Positions 39,900 through 48,589 of a stretch of DNA of 55,632 nucleotides are shown here, piece after piece; the first letter of the stretch is position 1; each line of letters opens with the position of its first letter. The notes under the pieces are model-generated. The model did not search any database. It worked only from the letters and a program-made list of their open reading frames with translations, and was not told the origin of the DNA. The stretch covers positions 1 through 55,632 of the forward strand of contig CAJTWF010000013.1 of assembly GCA_910579965.1 (NCBI GenBank), in the 5' to 3' direction. The translations under genes and the position numbers were made by a program. This stretch comes from an uncultured Oscillospiraceae bacterium. GTDB taxonomy: Bacteria; Bacillota; Clostridia; Oscillospirales; Oscillospiraceae.

Positions 39900-41807
39900 C
39901 TACCCGTAGACCCGCACCTCGAACACCCGGGCCTCCGGGCAGCCGTTGGTGGCCTGGACATGGAGCTCCAGACAGTCGGCCTCCACCGCCTGGGGCAGAT
40001 CCAGCACGTTCAGGCGCTGGTAGTTGCCCTCCACCCGCCGGCTCCAGACGGCCCTGCCCTCCCGGTAGGCGGTGAGGGTGTAGTCCCGCAGCAGCGTGAC
40101 CGGCACGCCCACCGGCTCCTTGTCCAGAAACGCCTTGGACACGGAGATGCACCGCTCCTCGGAGAGGTCCGGGTCCAGGGTCAGCCGGACCTGGCCGATG
40201 GAGACAGGCTCGCTCCAGTCCAGCCGCAGCCGCTCCCCCTCCGGGCCCATGGCCCGGGAACGCCAGAGGTTGACGTCTCCTCCCTCCTCCGTGCGGGCGA
40301 TGCCGCTGAGGACCTGACCGGCCTCATAGCCCGTCTGCTGGGAGGAGGCGGAGACCCGGGCCCTGGGGGCCAGATCCTCCGGGTCCTGATTGCGCAGGCC
40401 GGGGATGTAGCAGTCGTTTTTCAGCAGCTCCTGCTGGAGCTCCGCCATGTGGGTCTGGCCGAAGGCCCGGGGGGTGAGACCCAGCCGGGAGGCCATGGCG
40501 GCGGCGGTGCCGGCGGCCTCGCCGCCCACGGCGCAGGTGGCCATCACCCGGGTGGAGCCCATGGCCAGCTTGGAGGCGCTGATGTTCCGCCCGGCCATCA
40601 TCAGATTGGAGATATTGGCGGAGCAGTAGCAGCCGTAGGGGATGGTGTACAGTCCCGGGAAGCTGCGCACCCGGGAGGGGATGGCCCCCTTGGCCCGGAA
40701 CCCCGGGGCCACGTGCTCGTCCATGGGCCAGCCGCCGTAGGCCACCGCGTCCGGATGCCGGGCGTTGGCCAGGATCTCCTGCTCCGTGAGGATGTGGTCC
40801 CCCAGCAGGCGGCGGCTCTCCCGGGTGCCGGGCAGGTTGCCCACCCACACCAGCTCGTAGTTCTCCGCCCCGTGGTCCCCGCCGTTCTTGATGTGGTCCC
40901 ACACGCCGTAGATGGTGCGGTAGAGCTCCCAGCGGATCTCCTCCGCCTGCCCGATAATGTCCTTCCAGTCGCCCCCCAGCTCGATCCACCAGTAGCCGGA
41001 CTTCACGTCGTACTTCTCCACCAGCTGGTCCGCGTGGTCCGCGTAGTCCTCGCCGGGCTTGAGCACCACCACGTCGTCCGCGTCGTGGTAGACTACGATA
41101 TCCCCGTGGTAGCGGTGGACGAAGTCGCTCTCGTCGAAGGTGTAGGCCCAGGAGGGCTTGGTGAACTTCACCGGGCGGCCCCGGTCCTCGGCCACAAAGT
41201 AGATGGTGTTGCCCATGGTCTCGCCGTCGGGGACCTCCGGCGCGTCCTTCTCGCCGTAGGCCGCCCGGCCCTCCCGGCCAATGGCGTAGGCCGCGCCGGC
41301 GAAGTAGCCCAGAGTGCCGTTGCCGGTGCAGTCCAGGTAGACGTCCCCCACCAGCCGCAGCCGGCGCTCGGTGGTCATCTGGTAGCAGTCCACACCCTGG
41401 ATCGCCTTCCCGTCGGAGTGGACCCGCTCCATGGTGGTGTTCATGAAGACGGTCAGGTTTTTTGTCTCCAGGGCGGCGGACCAGAGGACCCCGTCCCAAA
41501 TGGAGTAGTTGTAGCTGTCGTTGAGATACTTGTTCTCCAGCTGGAGCTCCATGAGGATGCCGGTCTCGGAGGCGTTCTTCTTGCCCCAGTGGCAGGACGC
41601 GCCGGAGATGTGCATGCGCATCTCGGAGCTGGCGTTGCCGCCGAACACCCCCCGGTCCTGGACCAGCACCGTGCTGGCCCCCTGCCGGGCGGAGGCGATG
41701 GCCGCGCACAGTCCGCTCATGCCGCCGCCGATGACCACCACGTCATAGCTGTGCAGGACGGGCGGGTTCTGGGAGGGTACCGGCGTCTCCTGAATAAATC
41801 GTTCCAT
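39900..41807 (-). CDS. FAD-dependent oxidoreductase with C-terminal beta domain (long form I)
   Basis: A 635-residue paralogue of the gene at 30829. FAD motif VIGGGMSGLCAAIASARQG, FGGNASSEMRMHISGAS, SGYWWIELGGDWKDI, GTRESRRLLGDHILT, MDEHVAPGF and MMAGRNISASKLAMGSTRVM. Residues about 490-635 form the same discoidin-like beta domain, ending in NGCPEARVFEVRVYG. The start at 41807 follows AGAGAGGA; the frame extends upstream without support. It is the last gene of the three-gene operon that begins at 43743. Confidence 0.9.
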   Translation of the reverse strand: MERFIQETPVPSQNPPVLHSYDVVVIGGGMSGLCAAIASARQGASTVLVQDRGVFGGNASSEMRMHISGASCHWGKKNASETGILMELQLENKYLNDSYNYSIWDGVLWSAALETKNLTVFMNTTMERVHSDGKAIQGVDCYQMTTERRLRLVGDVYLDCTGNGTLGYFAGAAYAIGREGRAAYGEKDAPEVPDGETMGNTIYFVAEDRGRPVKFTKPSWAYTFDESDFVHRYHGDIVVYHDADDVVVLKPGEDYADHADQLVEKYDVKSGYWWIELGGDWKDIIGQAEEIRWELYRTIYGVWDHIKNGGDHGAENYELVWVGNLPGTRESRRLLGDHILTEQEILANARHPDAVAYGGWPMDEHVAPGFRAKGAIPSRVRSFPGLYTIPYGCYCSANISNLMMAGRNISASKLAMGSTRVMATCAVGGEAAGTAAAMASRLGLTPRAFGQTHMAELQQELLKNDCYIPGLRNQDPEDLAPRARVSASSQQTGYEAGQVLSGIARTEEGGDVNLWRSRAMGPEGERLRLDWSEPVSIGQVRLTLDPDLSEERCISVSKAFLDKEPVGVPVTLLRDYTLTAYREGRAVWSRRVEGNYQRLNVLDLPQAVEADCLELHVQATNGCPEARVFEVRVYG

Positions 41808-41842
41808 AGCTGTCCTCTCTTTCCCGGCGGCCGGGCCGCCGG

Positions 41843-42328
41843 TCACATCGCGGCTGTCCGGCTCTCCCGGACGCACACGGAATACATGCAGTAGTTGGTG
41901 CCTGTGGTCTCCACATACCAGTCCTCCGCCAGCATGGCCAGGGGGGAGCTGCCGTAAAAGAGGATCTCCCCCGCCTGAAAGCACCGTCTGTACAGGGAGA
42001 AGTACCCCTTGAGGGTGTCGGGGTGGGAGTCCATGCGGGTCACGTTTTTCCGCACCCGCTGGTACGCCTCCAGCCACCCGGGGAGGACGGGCTGCTTGTC
42101 CGGGTAGAGGACGTAGACCTCACAGGGCCCGTCCGTCTCAATGGAGAAGCAGGGCTGGTCCTCGGGGAGCATCTTGTCGTCCCCCCGGGTCATGATGTGG
42201 GGGCAGCCGTACAGGTCCTCGGGCACGTGGGCGAACTGGTAGAGCCGGTCAATGTACTGTCCGTGGCCCGGCCGCAGCTCACCCATCCGGTAGGCATAGC
42301 CGGAGGCGGTCCATTTGATGGTAATCAC
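41843..42328 (-). CDS. Small beta-rich protein between two flavoenzymes, unknown function
   Basis: A 161-residue soluble protein read from GTG 42328 behind AGAAGGA. Sequence features: a Tyr/Trp-rich composition and a middle part with WLEAYQRVRKNV and GYFSLYRRCFQAGEILFYGS. This alternation resembles beta-sandwich modules attached to carbohydrate-active enzymes (the WLxxW... FxLYxxxFxAGxxxxG pattern). No catalytic motif or signal peptide is recognised. Its place between flavoenzyme genes suggests an accessory or substrate-binding subunit. The family is not identified. Confidence 0.65.
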   Translation of the reverse strand: MITIKWTASGYAYRMGELRPGHGQYIDRLYQFAHVPEDLYGCPHIMTRGDDKMLPEDQPCFSIETDGPCEVYVLYPDKQPVLPGWLEAYQRVRKNVTRMDSHPDTLKGYFSLYRRCFQAGEILFYGSSPLAMLAEDWYVETTGTNYCMYSVCVRESRTAAM

Positions 42329-42339
42329 GGTTCCTTCTC

Positions 42340-43743
42340 TCACGCCCCGGGGAAGGTCATCTCCCTGGCCTCCGGACTGGGCTCCAGCATCACGCCGTCC
42401 GCCCGGAGGACCGCCCGGATCTCCCCCACGTCCACCTGTCCCGGGTCCACGCCCCTCCGGACCGCCAGGGCCGCGCCCACGCCGGCCCCCTGGCCCATGG
42501 CCATCAGCGGCGGCATCACCCGGCAGGAGGACAGGGCCACCGCGTCCATGGACGCGCACCGGCCGCTGAACATCAGGTTGTCCACGTCCCGGGACACGCA
42601 CATGCCGTAGGGCAGGCCGTAGGGCCGGACCTTCTTGACGATGGTGCCGCTGCCGCCGCCGTCGTGGATGTCGATGATGTAGGACCCCAGGCCCACCGCG
42701 TCCTCACCGATCCGGCCCTCCAGGAGCATTGCCTCGGTGAGGGTCTCCACGCCGCGGAAGCGGCGGCTCTCCCGGACGCCCAGGAAGGGATACAGCCGCA
42801 CCAGCCGGCAGTTCTCAAAGCCGGGCACGTGCCGGCGCAGCACCTCGATGAGCTTCAGGTTCTGCATCTGGCCCTCGATCTCCCCCCGGGTCAGATCCCG
42901 CACGTCGCTGCCGTCCACGCCCAGGTGGCGGGTGCAGTTCAGGTTCACCCGGCCCGGGGTCAGGGTCTCGATGTAGATCATGGTGTCCCGGTCCACCGGC
43001 AGCTCGCCCCGGTCCTTCAGCTCCAAAAACAGCTTCCGGAACCCCACCAGCACGTGGTGGTTTGGGTTGGACCGGAGGTAGCTGCCGTCGTAGCCCGGGT
43101 AGGTCTCGACGGTGGGGGCCAGGACCATCTGCTCCGGGTGGGCCTCGATATAGGCGATGGTCTTTTCCAGCTCCACCCCCTCCACGGTGCACATGAGGGT
43201 GGGGGGCTGGAGAGCGCCGGTGCCGGCCTGTCCCATGTCGAACCGGGCCCCGGCCATGTAGCCCACGTCCCCGTCGCCGGTGGCGTCGATGAACACCCTG
43301 GCCTCCAGCTCCATCCGGCGGCCCTTGCCGAAGAGGGTGACGGACTTCAGGCGGCCGTTTTCCGCGTTGGCCCCGATGACCTGGGTGTGCAGCAGCAGCT
43401 CCACCCCCGCCTCCAGGCACTTCTCCAGGGCCACCACCTTGAACACCTCGTCGTCATAGATGGTGACGGAGTCGTGCATGGGGCACCAGTGGTGGGGGCT
43501 GCACGCCCCCCGCTCCGCCAGCGCGTCCACCAGCTCCTGGGCAATGCCCCGGATCACCTGGTTGCCGTCCTTGTCCAGATAACCCAGCAGGGGCAGGCCG
43601 ATGGTCAGGTTGCCGCCCAGGTAGCCGTTTTTCTCCACCAGGAGGACCCTCGCCCCCTGACGGGCCGCCGCGATGGCCGCCGGCAGGCCGCCGGGGCCGC
43701 CGCCGATCACCGCCACGTCGTATTGCAGCGTTTCCAGCTTCAT
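42340..43743 (-). CDS. FAD-dependent oxidoreductase, PF12831 type (short form K)
   Basis: A 467-residue flavoprotein: VIGGGPGGLPAAIAAARQG, LGGNLTIGLPLLGY, GVRESRRFRGVETLT, IIDIHDGGGSG and LMFSGRCASMDAVALSSCRVM. Compared with the other short forms it has an extra segment near residue 90 (RGACSPHHWCPMHDS). The ATG at 43743 follows AGGAGAT. It is first in an operon with the small beta-rich protein and the long-form flavoenzyme, behind a consensus promoter. Confidence 0.9.
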   Translation of the reverse strand: MKLETLQYDVAVIGGGPGGLPAAIAAARQGARVLLVEKNGYLGGNLTIGLPLLGYLDKDGNQVIRGIAQELVDALAERGACSPHHWCPMHDSVTIYDDEVFKVVALEKCLEAGVELLLHTQVIGANAENGRLKSVTLFGKGRRMELEARVFIDATGDGDVGYMAGARFDMGQAGTGALQPPTLMCTVEGVELEKTIAYIEAHPEQMVLAPTVETYPGYDGSYLRSNPNHHVLVGFRKLFLELKDRGELPVDRDTMIYIETLTPGRVNLNCTRHLGVDGSDVRDLTRGEIEGQMQNLKLIEVLRRHVPGFENCRLVRLYPFLGVRESRRFRGVETLTEAMLLEGRIGEDAVGLGSYIIDIHDGGGSGTIVKKVRPYGLPYGMCVSRDVDNLMFSGRCASMDAVALSSCRVMPPLMAMGQGAGVGAALAVRRGVDPGQVDVGEIRAVLRADGVMLEPSPEAREMTFPGA

Positions 43744-43827
43744 TGTAATCTCCTCCGTCCGGATTCCAGCGTATCCCGCGGGGAATCGGTCTGCGCGGGA
43801 CACTGTATTGGCAGATTGTACATATTT

Positions 43828-43856
43828 ATGCTATCAAACCAGCTCCGCTCTGTCAA
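43828..43856 (-). promoter_or_regulatory. Promoter of the K-J-I oxidoreductase operon
   Basis: Minus strand TTGACA (43856-43851), 17 nt, TAGCAT (43833-43828). It lies downstream of the zinc dehydrogenase gene stop and gives the three following genes their own transcript. Confidence 0.65.
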
Positions 43857-43896
43857 TGTTCCTGATTTTCGGTTTCTGGCTCAAATGTGTGGTGCC

Positions 43897-44970
43897 TCAG
43901 AAGGTGAAGGCCACCTTGAAGTCCCCGTGCTTTCCGGTGGCGTAGTCGAAGGCGGTCTCCCAGTCCTCCAGGGGGAAGGTGGAGCGGATCATGCCGTCGG
44001 TCTTCAGCGTGCCGTCAGCGATGTGCTCAATGACAAAGGGGTAGCAGTAGGGGGAGAGATGGGACCCCAGCACGTCCAGCTCCTTGCCGTCGCCGATGAC
44101 GGACCAGTCCAGGGTGGTGGGCGCGCCGAACACGGAGAACTCCACAAACCGGCCCAGCTTCCGGATCATGTCCATGCCCTGGGTGACGGAGGAGGGGTGG
44201 CCGGTGGCCTCGATGTAGATATCGCAGCCGTAGCCGCCGGTGAGCTTCATGATCTCCTCCACCACGTTCACCTTGGAGGGGTTCCAGGTCAGATCCGCGC
44301 CAAAGGCCCTGGCCTTCTCCAGCCGCTGGTCCATCATGTCCAGGACAATGAGCCTGGCGGGGTTCTGCATCCCGGCATAGGTCACCATGCCCAGGCCCAG
44401 GGTGCCCGCGCCGGAGAGGACCACCACGTCCTCGTTGGTGATCTGAGCCCGGTCCACGCAGTGCTTGGCGCAGGCGTAGGGCTCGATGAGCAGGGCCTTG
44501 TCCAGAGGCATGTCCTCGGGGACCCGGTGGAGCACGGCGGTCTTGGGGTAGCGGACGTACTCGGCCATGCCGCCGTTGTTCTCCTTCTGGAAGCCGAAGG
44601 TGGCGTGGGGCTGGCACATCCAGTACCGGCCGGACTTGCAGAAGCGGCACTTGCCGCAGGGGACGATCTGGTCTGCGGTGAGCCGATCGCCCACCCGGTA
44701 CTCCGTCACGTTCTCCCCCACCTCCACCACGCGGCCCAGGAACTCGTGGCCCGGGATGAAGGGGGGACGCACCCAGGAGGGGGCGCCCTGGCCGCCCCAG
44801 AACCGCTCCGCGCCGTGCATGCACTTCAGATCCCCGGCGCAGATGCCGCAGCCCTCGGTCTTGATGATGATGTCGTCAGGCCCGCAGGCGGGGGTGGGAT
44901 AGGCGCTCTCAAAGCGGTAGTCGCCGTTGCCGTAGGCCACCAGGGCCTTCATTGTCGCGGGAATTGCCAT
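43897..44970 (-). CDS. Zinc-dependent medium-chain dehydrogenase (L)
   Basis: A 357-residue dehydrogenase. Catalytic zinc ligands are in CGICAGD and GHEFLG, structural cysteines in CGKCRFCKSGRYWMC, and the cofactor site is LSGAGTLGLGMVTYAG. The insertion MHGAERFWGGQGAPSW between catalytic Cys and GHE is longer than in the other two copies and may shape the substrate site. Such dehydrogenases act on sugar alcohols or keto-sugars. It is divergent from the response-regulator gene. The start at 44970 follows AGGAAAAAAC. Confidence 0.92.
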   Translation of the reverse strand: MAIPATMKALVAYGNGDYRFESAYPTPACGPDDIIIKTEGCGICAGDLKCMHGAERFWGGQGAPSWVRPPFIPGHEFLGRVVEVGENVTEYRVGDRLTADQIVPCGKCRFCKSGRYWMCQPHATFGFQKENNGGMAEYVRYPKTAVLHRVPEDMPLDKALLIEPYACAKHCVDRAQITNEDVVVLSGAGTLGLGMVTYAGMQNPARLIVLDMMDQRLEKARAFGADLTWNPSKVNVVEEIMKLTGGYGCDIYIEATGHPSSVTQGMDMIRKLGRFVEFSVFGAPTTLDWSVIGDGKELDVLGSHLSPYCYPFVIEHIADGTLKTDGMIRSTFPLEDWETAFDYATGKHGDFKVAFTF

Positions 44971-45072
44971 TGTTTTTTCCTCCGTATCAAAAAATTTTTT
45001 ATGCCAAAGGGACCCTCTTTGAGTCCGGGGATACATCTTAAAGGCGGGACGCGCCGCTGGAATTTGCTGGTG

Positions 45073-45100
45073 TTGACAAATTTTTGCGGCTGAGTATACT
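45073..45100 (+). promoter_or_regulatory. Promoter of the AraC-type two-component operon
   Basis: TTGACA (45073-45078), a 16-nt spacer and TATACT (45095-45100), followed by an AGGAGG site at 45136-45141. It supports the ATG at 45147 and not the longer open frame. Confidence 0.7.
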
Positions 45101-45146
45101 AAGTTTTATCGTATTTGCTCAATGGATGGTAGAACAGGAGGTATCC

Positions 45147-46757
45147 ATGTATCGAGCTATTATCATCGACGACGAGGAGGCCGTCCGGACCGGGCTGCGC
45201 AGCCACTTTGACTGGGAGCGCCACGGCGTCAGCGTAGCGGCGGAGTTTCCCGACTGCGAGAAGGCCTACCGCTATATCCGGGAGCATCCGGTGGAGCTGG
45301 TGGTCACCGACGTGGTGACGCCCCATATGGACGGCATCACCCTGGCCAGGAAGCTGCGCAGCGAGTTTCCCGCCGTGCAGATCGTGTTCATCAGCGGCCA
45401 CGCGGACGTGCAGTTCCTCCGGGAGGCCATGAAGAGCAGCGCCATCGACTATATCCTCAAGTCCGTGGACATGGACGAGCTGTCCGCCGCCATCTCCCGG
45501 GTGGTGGAGCGGCTGGACAAGCAGGGCCGGGAGAAGCGGCGGGTCCAGGCCATGGAGGAGCAGATCCGCCGGCTGGCCCCCCTCCACCGGGAGCGGACCC
45601 TGCGGGCCCTGCTGGACGGGGAGGACGACTCCGTGTGCCGGTCCTACCTGGGGTTGAATCTGGACACGTCGGCCAAATACGTGTGCATGGTCATCCGGCT
45701 GGCCAACAAGTGGAACGTGGCCCGGAACCTCTCCGGCCCGGAGCGGCTGGCCCGTTCCCTGGAGTGCGAGCGGGTGTGCAGCAGGGCCGTGGAGGGCAAG
45801 TCCGGCAGCCTCACCTTCAAGAACCGGAACTCCGAGTTTATCATCATCCTCAAGTGCGCGGCCACGGACTACGAGCAGGACATGCTGGACGTGTCCCGGT
45901 GCGTCCAGGAGGGCTTTCTGGCGCAGACGGGGTTTGAGACCGTCATCGGCCTGAGCGAGCCGGCGGATCTGTCCGCCTTCTCCGGGGCCTACCAGGAGGC
46001 CTGCGAGGCCCTGGAGCACTGCTACTATCTGGCCGAGGACACAGCCATTGCGGTGAAGAAATATCCGGAGCTCCAGAGCCTGAAGGCGGCCCGGGAGTAC
46101 GCGGAGAAGCAGCTGCCCGAGGCCATCCTCAGCGGCCAGCCGGACCAGGTGGAGGCGGTGCTGGGCCACACCTTCGCCTACGTCCGCTCCATGCCCGAGC
46201 AGGATCAGGACAACTTCATGCTCAGCCTGCTGCTCCTGCCGCCCCGGACCATGCCCGGGCTGCGGACCCGGGAGGACAGCCCCTACCGGAACCAGCGGGG
46301 TCTGGTGGAGCACTGGCTGGGGTGCCTGTCCCACGTGGAGCAGGAGCGGTTTCTCCTCCAGGTCATGGCGGAGGTCACCCGGCTTCTGGGGGAGGACCAG
46401 GACCCAGGCACCAGCGCCCTCATCGGGCAGATCAAGCGGCTCATTGACCAGCAGTACATGGATCAGATTTCCGTGACCAGTCTGGCCGGACAGGTCCATC
46501 TCACGCCCACCTACCTGTGCGTGCTCTTCAAGCAGTCCACGGGCCTGACCATCAACGAGTATCTGACCGCGGAGCGCATCCGCCACGCCAAGGAGCTGCT
46601 GCGGCAGCCGGACGTGCGCCTGTACGACATCTGCTACCGGGTGGGCTACCTCTCTCCCAGCTACTTCTCCAAGCTCTTCAAGAAGCAGACCGGGATGCCC
46701 CCCAGCGAGTACCGGTTCAACGCCTTCCGGGAGAGCGGCCAGCAGGAGGGCGCCTGA
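45147..46757 (+). CDS. AraC-type response regulator of the sugar locus
   Basis: A 536-residue YesN-type regulator. Receiver domain (1-120) with DDE at 9-11, phospho-acceptor D55 in VTDVVTPHMDG and K in ILKSVDMDEL. A middle region (about 150-410) of unknown role follows, and the C-terminal AraC domain holds ISVTSLAGQVHLTPTYLCVLFKQ and LYDICYRVGYLSPSYFSKLFKKQTG. The start codon of the kinase overlaps its stop (TGATG). It probably activates the transporter and enzyme operons in response to the kinase. Confidence 0.94.
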   Translation: MYRAIIIDDEEAVRTGLRSHFDWERHGVSVAAEFPDCEKAYRYIREHPVELVVTDVVTPHMDGITLARKLRSEFPAVQIVFISGHADVQFLREAMKSSAIDYILKSVDMDELSAAISRVVERLDKQGREKRRVQAMEEQIRRLAPLHRERTLRALLDGEDDSVCRSYLGLNLDTSAKYVCMVIRLANKWNVARNLSGPERLARSLECERVCSRAVEGKSGSLTFKNRNSEFIIILKCAATDYEQDMLDVSRCVQEGFLAQTGFETVIGLSEPADLSAFSGAYQEACEALEHCYYLAEDTAIAVKKYPELQSLKAAREYAEKQLPEAILSGQPDQVEAVLGHTFAYVRSMPEQDQDNFMLSLLLLPPRTMPGLRTREDSPYRNQRGLVEHWLGCLSHVEQERFLLQVMAEVTRLLGEDQDPGTSALIGQIKRLIDQQYMDQISVTSLAGQVHLTPTYLCVLFKQSTGLTINEYLTAERIRHAKELLRQPDVRLYDICYRVGYLSPSYFSKLFKKQTGMPPSEYRFNAFRESGQQEGA

Positions 46758-48589
46758 TGGCCCGGGATTGGCGGCGGGCCAGGGAGCGGCTGGAGAAGAA
46801 CCTGAAGAAGTACAGCATGAGCGGCTCCTGGGGCCGGATCCTCCTGGGCATGGCGCTGATGGTGGGCCTGTCCCTGGCCGCCGTGTTCACCTTTGCCCGG
46901 GTCTCCGCCCGGAGCATGGAGGAGAGCGTGCGGGACTCCCTTCTTCAGTCCGTGGAGCAGCGGCGGGTCAACATCGACTACCACCTGCGCTCCGTCCAGC
47001 GCTCCGCGGAGGAGCTGATGCCCCTGATCTACCCCTACGTCACCTCCGCCGGGGACCGGGAGACCCAGCTGCGGGAGTTCTCCAACATCCGCTCCATCCT
47101 CTCCGCCTACACCAGCGACAGCCCGGCGGGGGCGCGGCTGTACGTCCCGTCAGAGAAGATCTACTCCAGCCAGCAGGGCACCTTCTACTCCATGGACCAG
47201 CTCAGCGAGGAGGACCGGGACCGCTTCCTCAGCCACGGCGGCCTCACCTGGGCGGAGACCCACGAGGTGCCGGTCATCGATCTGGCCGACGGCACCCGGT
47301 CCTCCAGCAGCGTGCTCACCTGCGGCTACACCATGCGCCAGCGCTCGGACTATGATCGGTTCGCCTGCGTGCTGATGCTGGACGTGGAGATCTCCGCCTT
47401 TGACGAGGTGCTCTCCCACGGCGGCTCTCCGGATCAGTGGGGCTACCTGGTCAACCGGGAGGGGGTGTGCCTGGCCGCCCAGGAGCGGGACAGGCTGGGG
47501 CAGGAGGTGATCCCTCCCGCCGCCATGGAGCAGATACGGCTGGCCGGCTTCGGCAGCCTCCGGGAGCGGGACCGGGCCTATGTGTTTGACCGGCTCAGCT
47601 ACGGCGGGGAGTGGTACGTGGTCATGGAGTACCCCGCCGCCGCGCTGTCCATGGCCAACAGCCCCCAGGCCAGCGCCATGGGCGTGATTGTGATGCTGGT
47701 GCTGATGATCTCCCTGACCATGATCTTCATTTTGGCCTATAACTTCATCATGAACATCACCCTGGCCCGGGTCAACGTGAACCTGGACGCCCTCCACGCC
47801 GGCTGGGACGCGGCCAGCCTGGAGGAGTCCCACTCCCCCCTGCGGCGGCTGGAGCGGAACGCGGATCTGATCGTATCCACGGTGAAGGACATGACGGAGA
47901 AGCAGTACAAGGACCAGCTGGCCATCACCGAGTCCCAGATGAAGTCCCTTCAGGCCCAGATCAAGCCCCACTTCCTCTACAACACCCTGGACGCCATCAA
48001 GTGGATGATTATGGACGGGAACCGGGAGGAGGCGGTGTGGATGGTGAACACCCTGTCCAGGTACCTGCGCCAGAGCATCACCCGGGGCCCCGGGGTCATC
48101 CCCCTGTCCGAGGAGCTGGAGGTGTCGGGGACGTACCTGGTCATCATGGGCAAGCGGTTCAAGGACCGCTTCAGCGTCTCCTGCGACGTGGAGGAGGAGG
48201 CCAAGGGGTATGTGCTGCCCAAGCTGCTGCTCCAGCCCCTGCTGGAGAACGCCCTGCTCCACGGCCTGCTCTACTGCGACAAGCCGGAGGCGGAGCTGAC
48301 CGTGCGGGGCTGGGTATCCCAGGGCCAGCTGTACATCGAGGTGGAGGACAATGGCACAGGCATGAGCGAGGAGCGCTGTCAGGCCCTGGAGACCGGCGGC
48401 TCGGGCTATGGCGTGTCCAACGTGCGCAAGCGTGTCATGCTCTTCAGCGGCGGAAAGGGGGCGTTCCACGTCTCCTCCCGGGAGGGGATGGGCACCTGCG
48501 TGACCATCCAGCTCCCCGCCCTTACAGAGAAGGACGCGCCGGTTTTTGAGACAGGAAACACAGGAGGAAAACAGGAGGACAGAACATGA
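46757..48589 (+). CDS. Membrane sensor histidine kinase (YesM type)
   Basis: A 610-residue kinase with a first helix at about 26-48, an extracytoplasmic sensor region of about 250 residues, a second helix (about 300-325; GVIVMLVLMISLTMIFILAYNF), the phosphorylated His in QIKPHFLYNTLDAIKWM, the N-box LLENALLHGLL and the G-box DNGTGM. YesM/YesN pairs typically sense extracellular sugars and control CUT1 transporters. It overlaps both neighbours (TGATG and ATGA), so the three genes are co-translated. Confidence 0.94.
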   Translation: MARDWRRARERLEKNLKKYSMSGSWGRILLGMALMVGLSLAAVFTFARVSARSMEESVRDSLLQSVEQRRVNIDYHLRSVQRSAEELMPLIYPYVTSAGDRETQLREFSNIRSILSAYTSDSPAGARLYVPSEKIYSSQQGTFYSMDQLSEEDRDRFLSHGGLTWAETHEVPVIDLADGTRSSSSVLTCGYTMRQRSDYDRFACVLMLDVEISAFDEVLSHGGSPDQWGYLVNREGVCLAAQERDRLGQEVIPPAAMEQIRLAGFGSLRERDRAYVFDRLSYGGEWYVVMEYPAAALSMANSPQASAMGVIVMLVLMISLTMIFILAYNFIMNITLARVNVNLDALHAGWDAASLEESHSPLRRLERNADLIVSTVKDMTEKQYKDQLAITESQMKSLQAQIKPHFLYNTLDAIKWMIMDGNREEAVWMVNTLSRYLRQSITRGPGVIPLSEELEVSGTYLVIMGKRFKDRFSVSCDVEEEAKGYVLPKLLLQPLLENALLHGLLYCDKPEAELTVRGWVSQGQLYIEVEDNGTGMSEERCQALETGGSGYGVSNVRKRVMLFSGGKGAFHVSSREGMGTCVTIQLPALTEKDAPVFETGNTGGKQEDRT

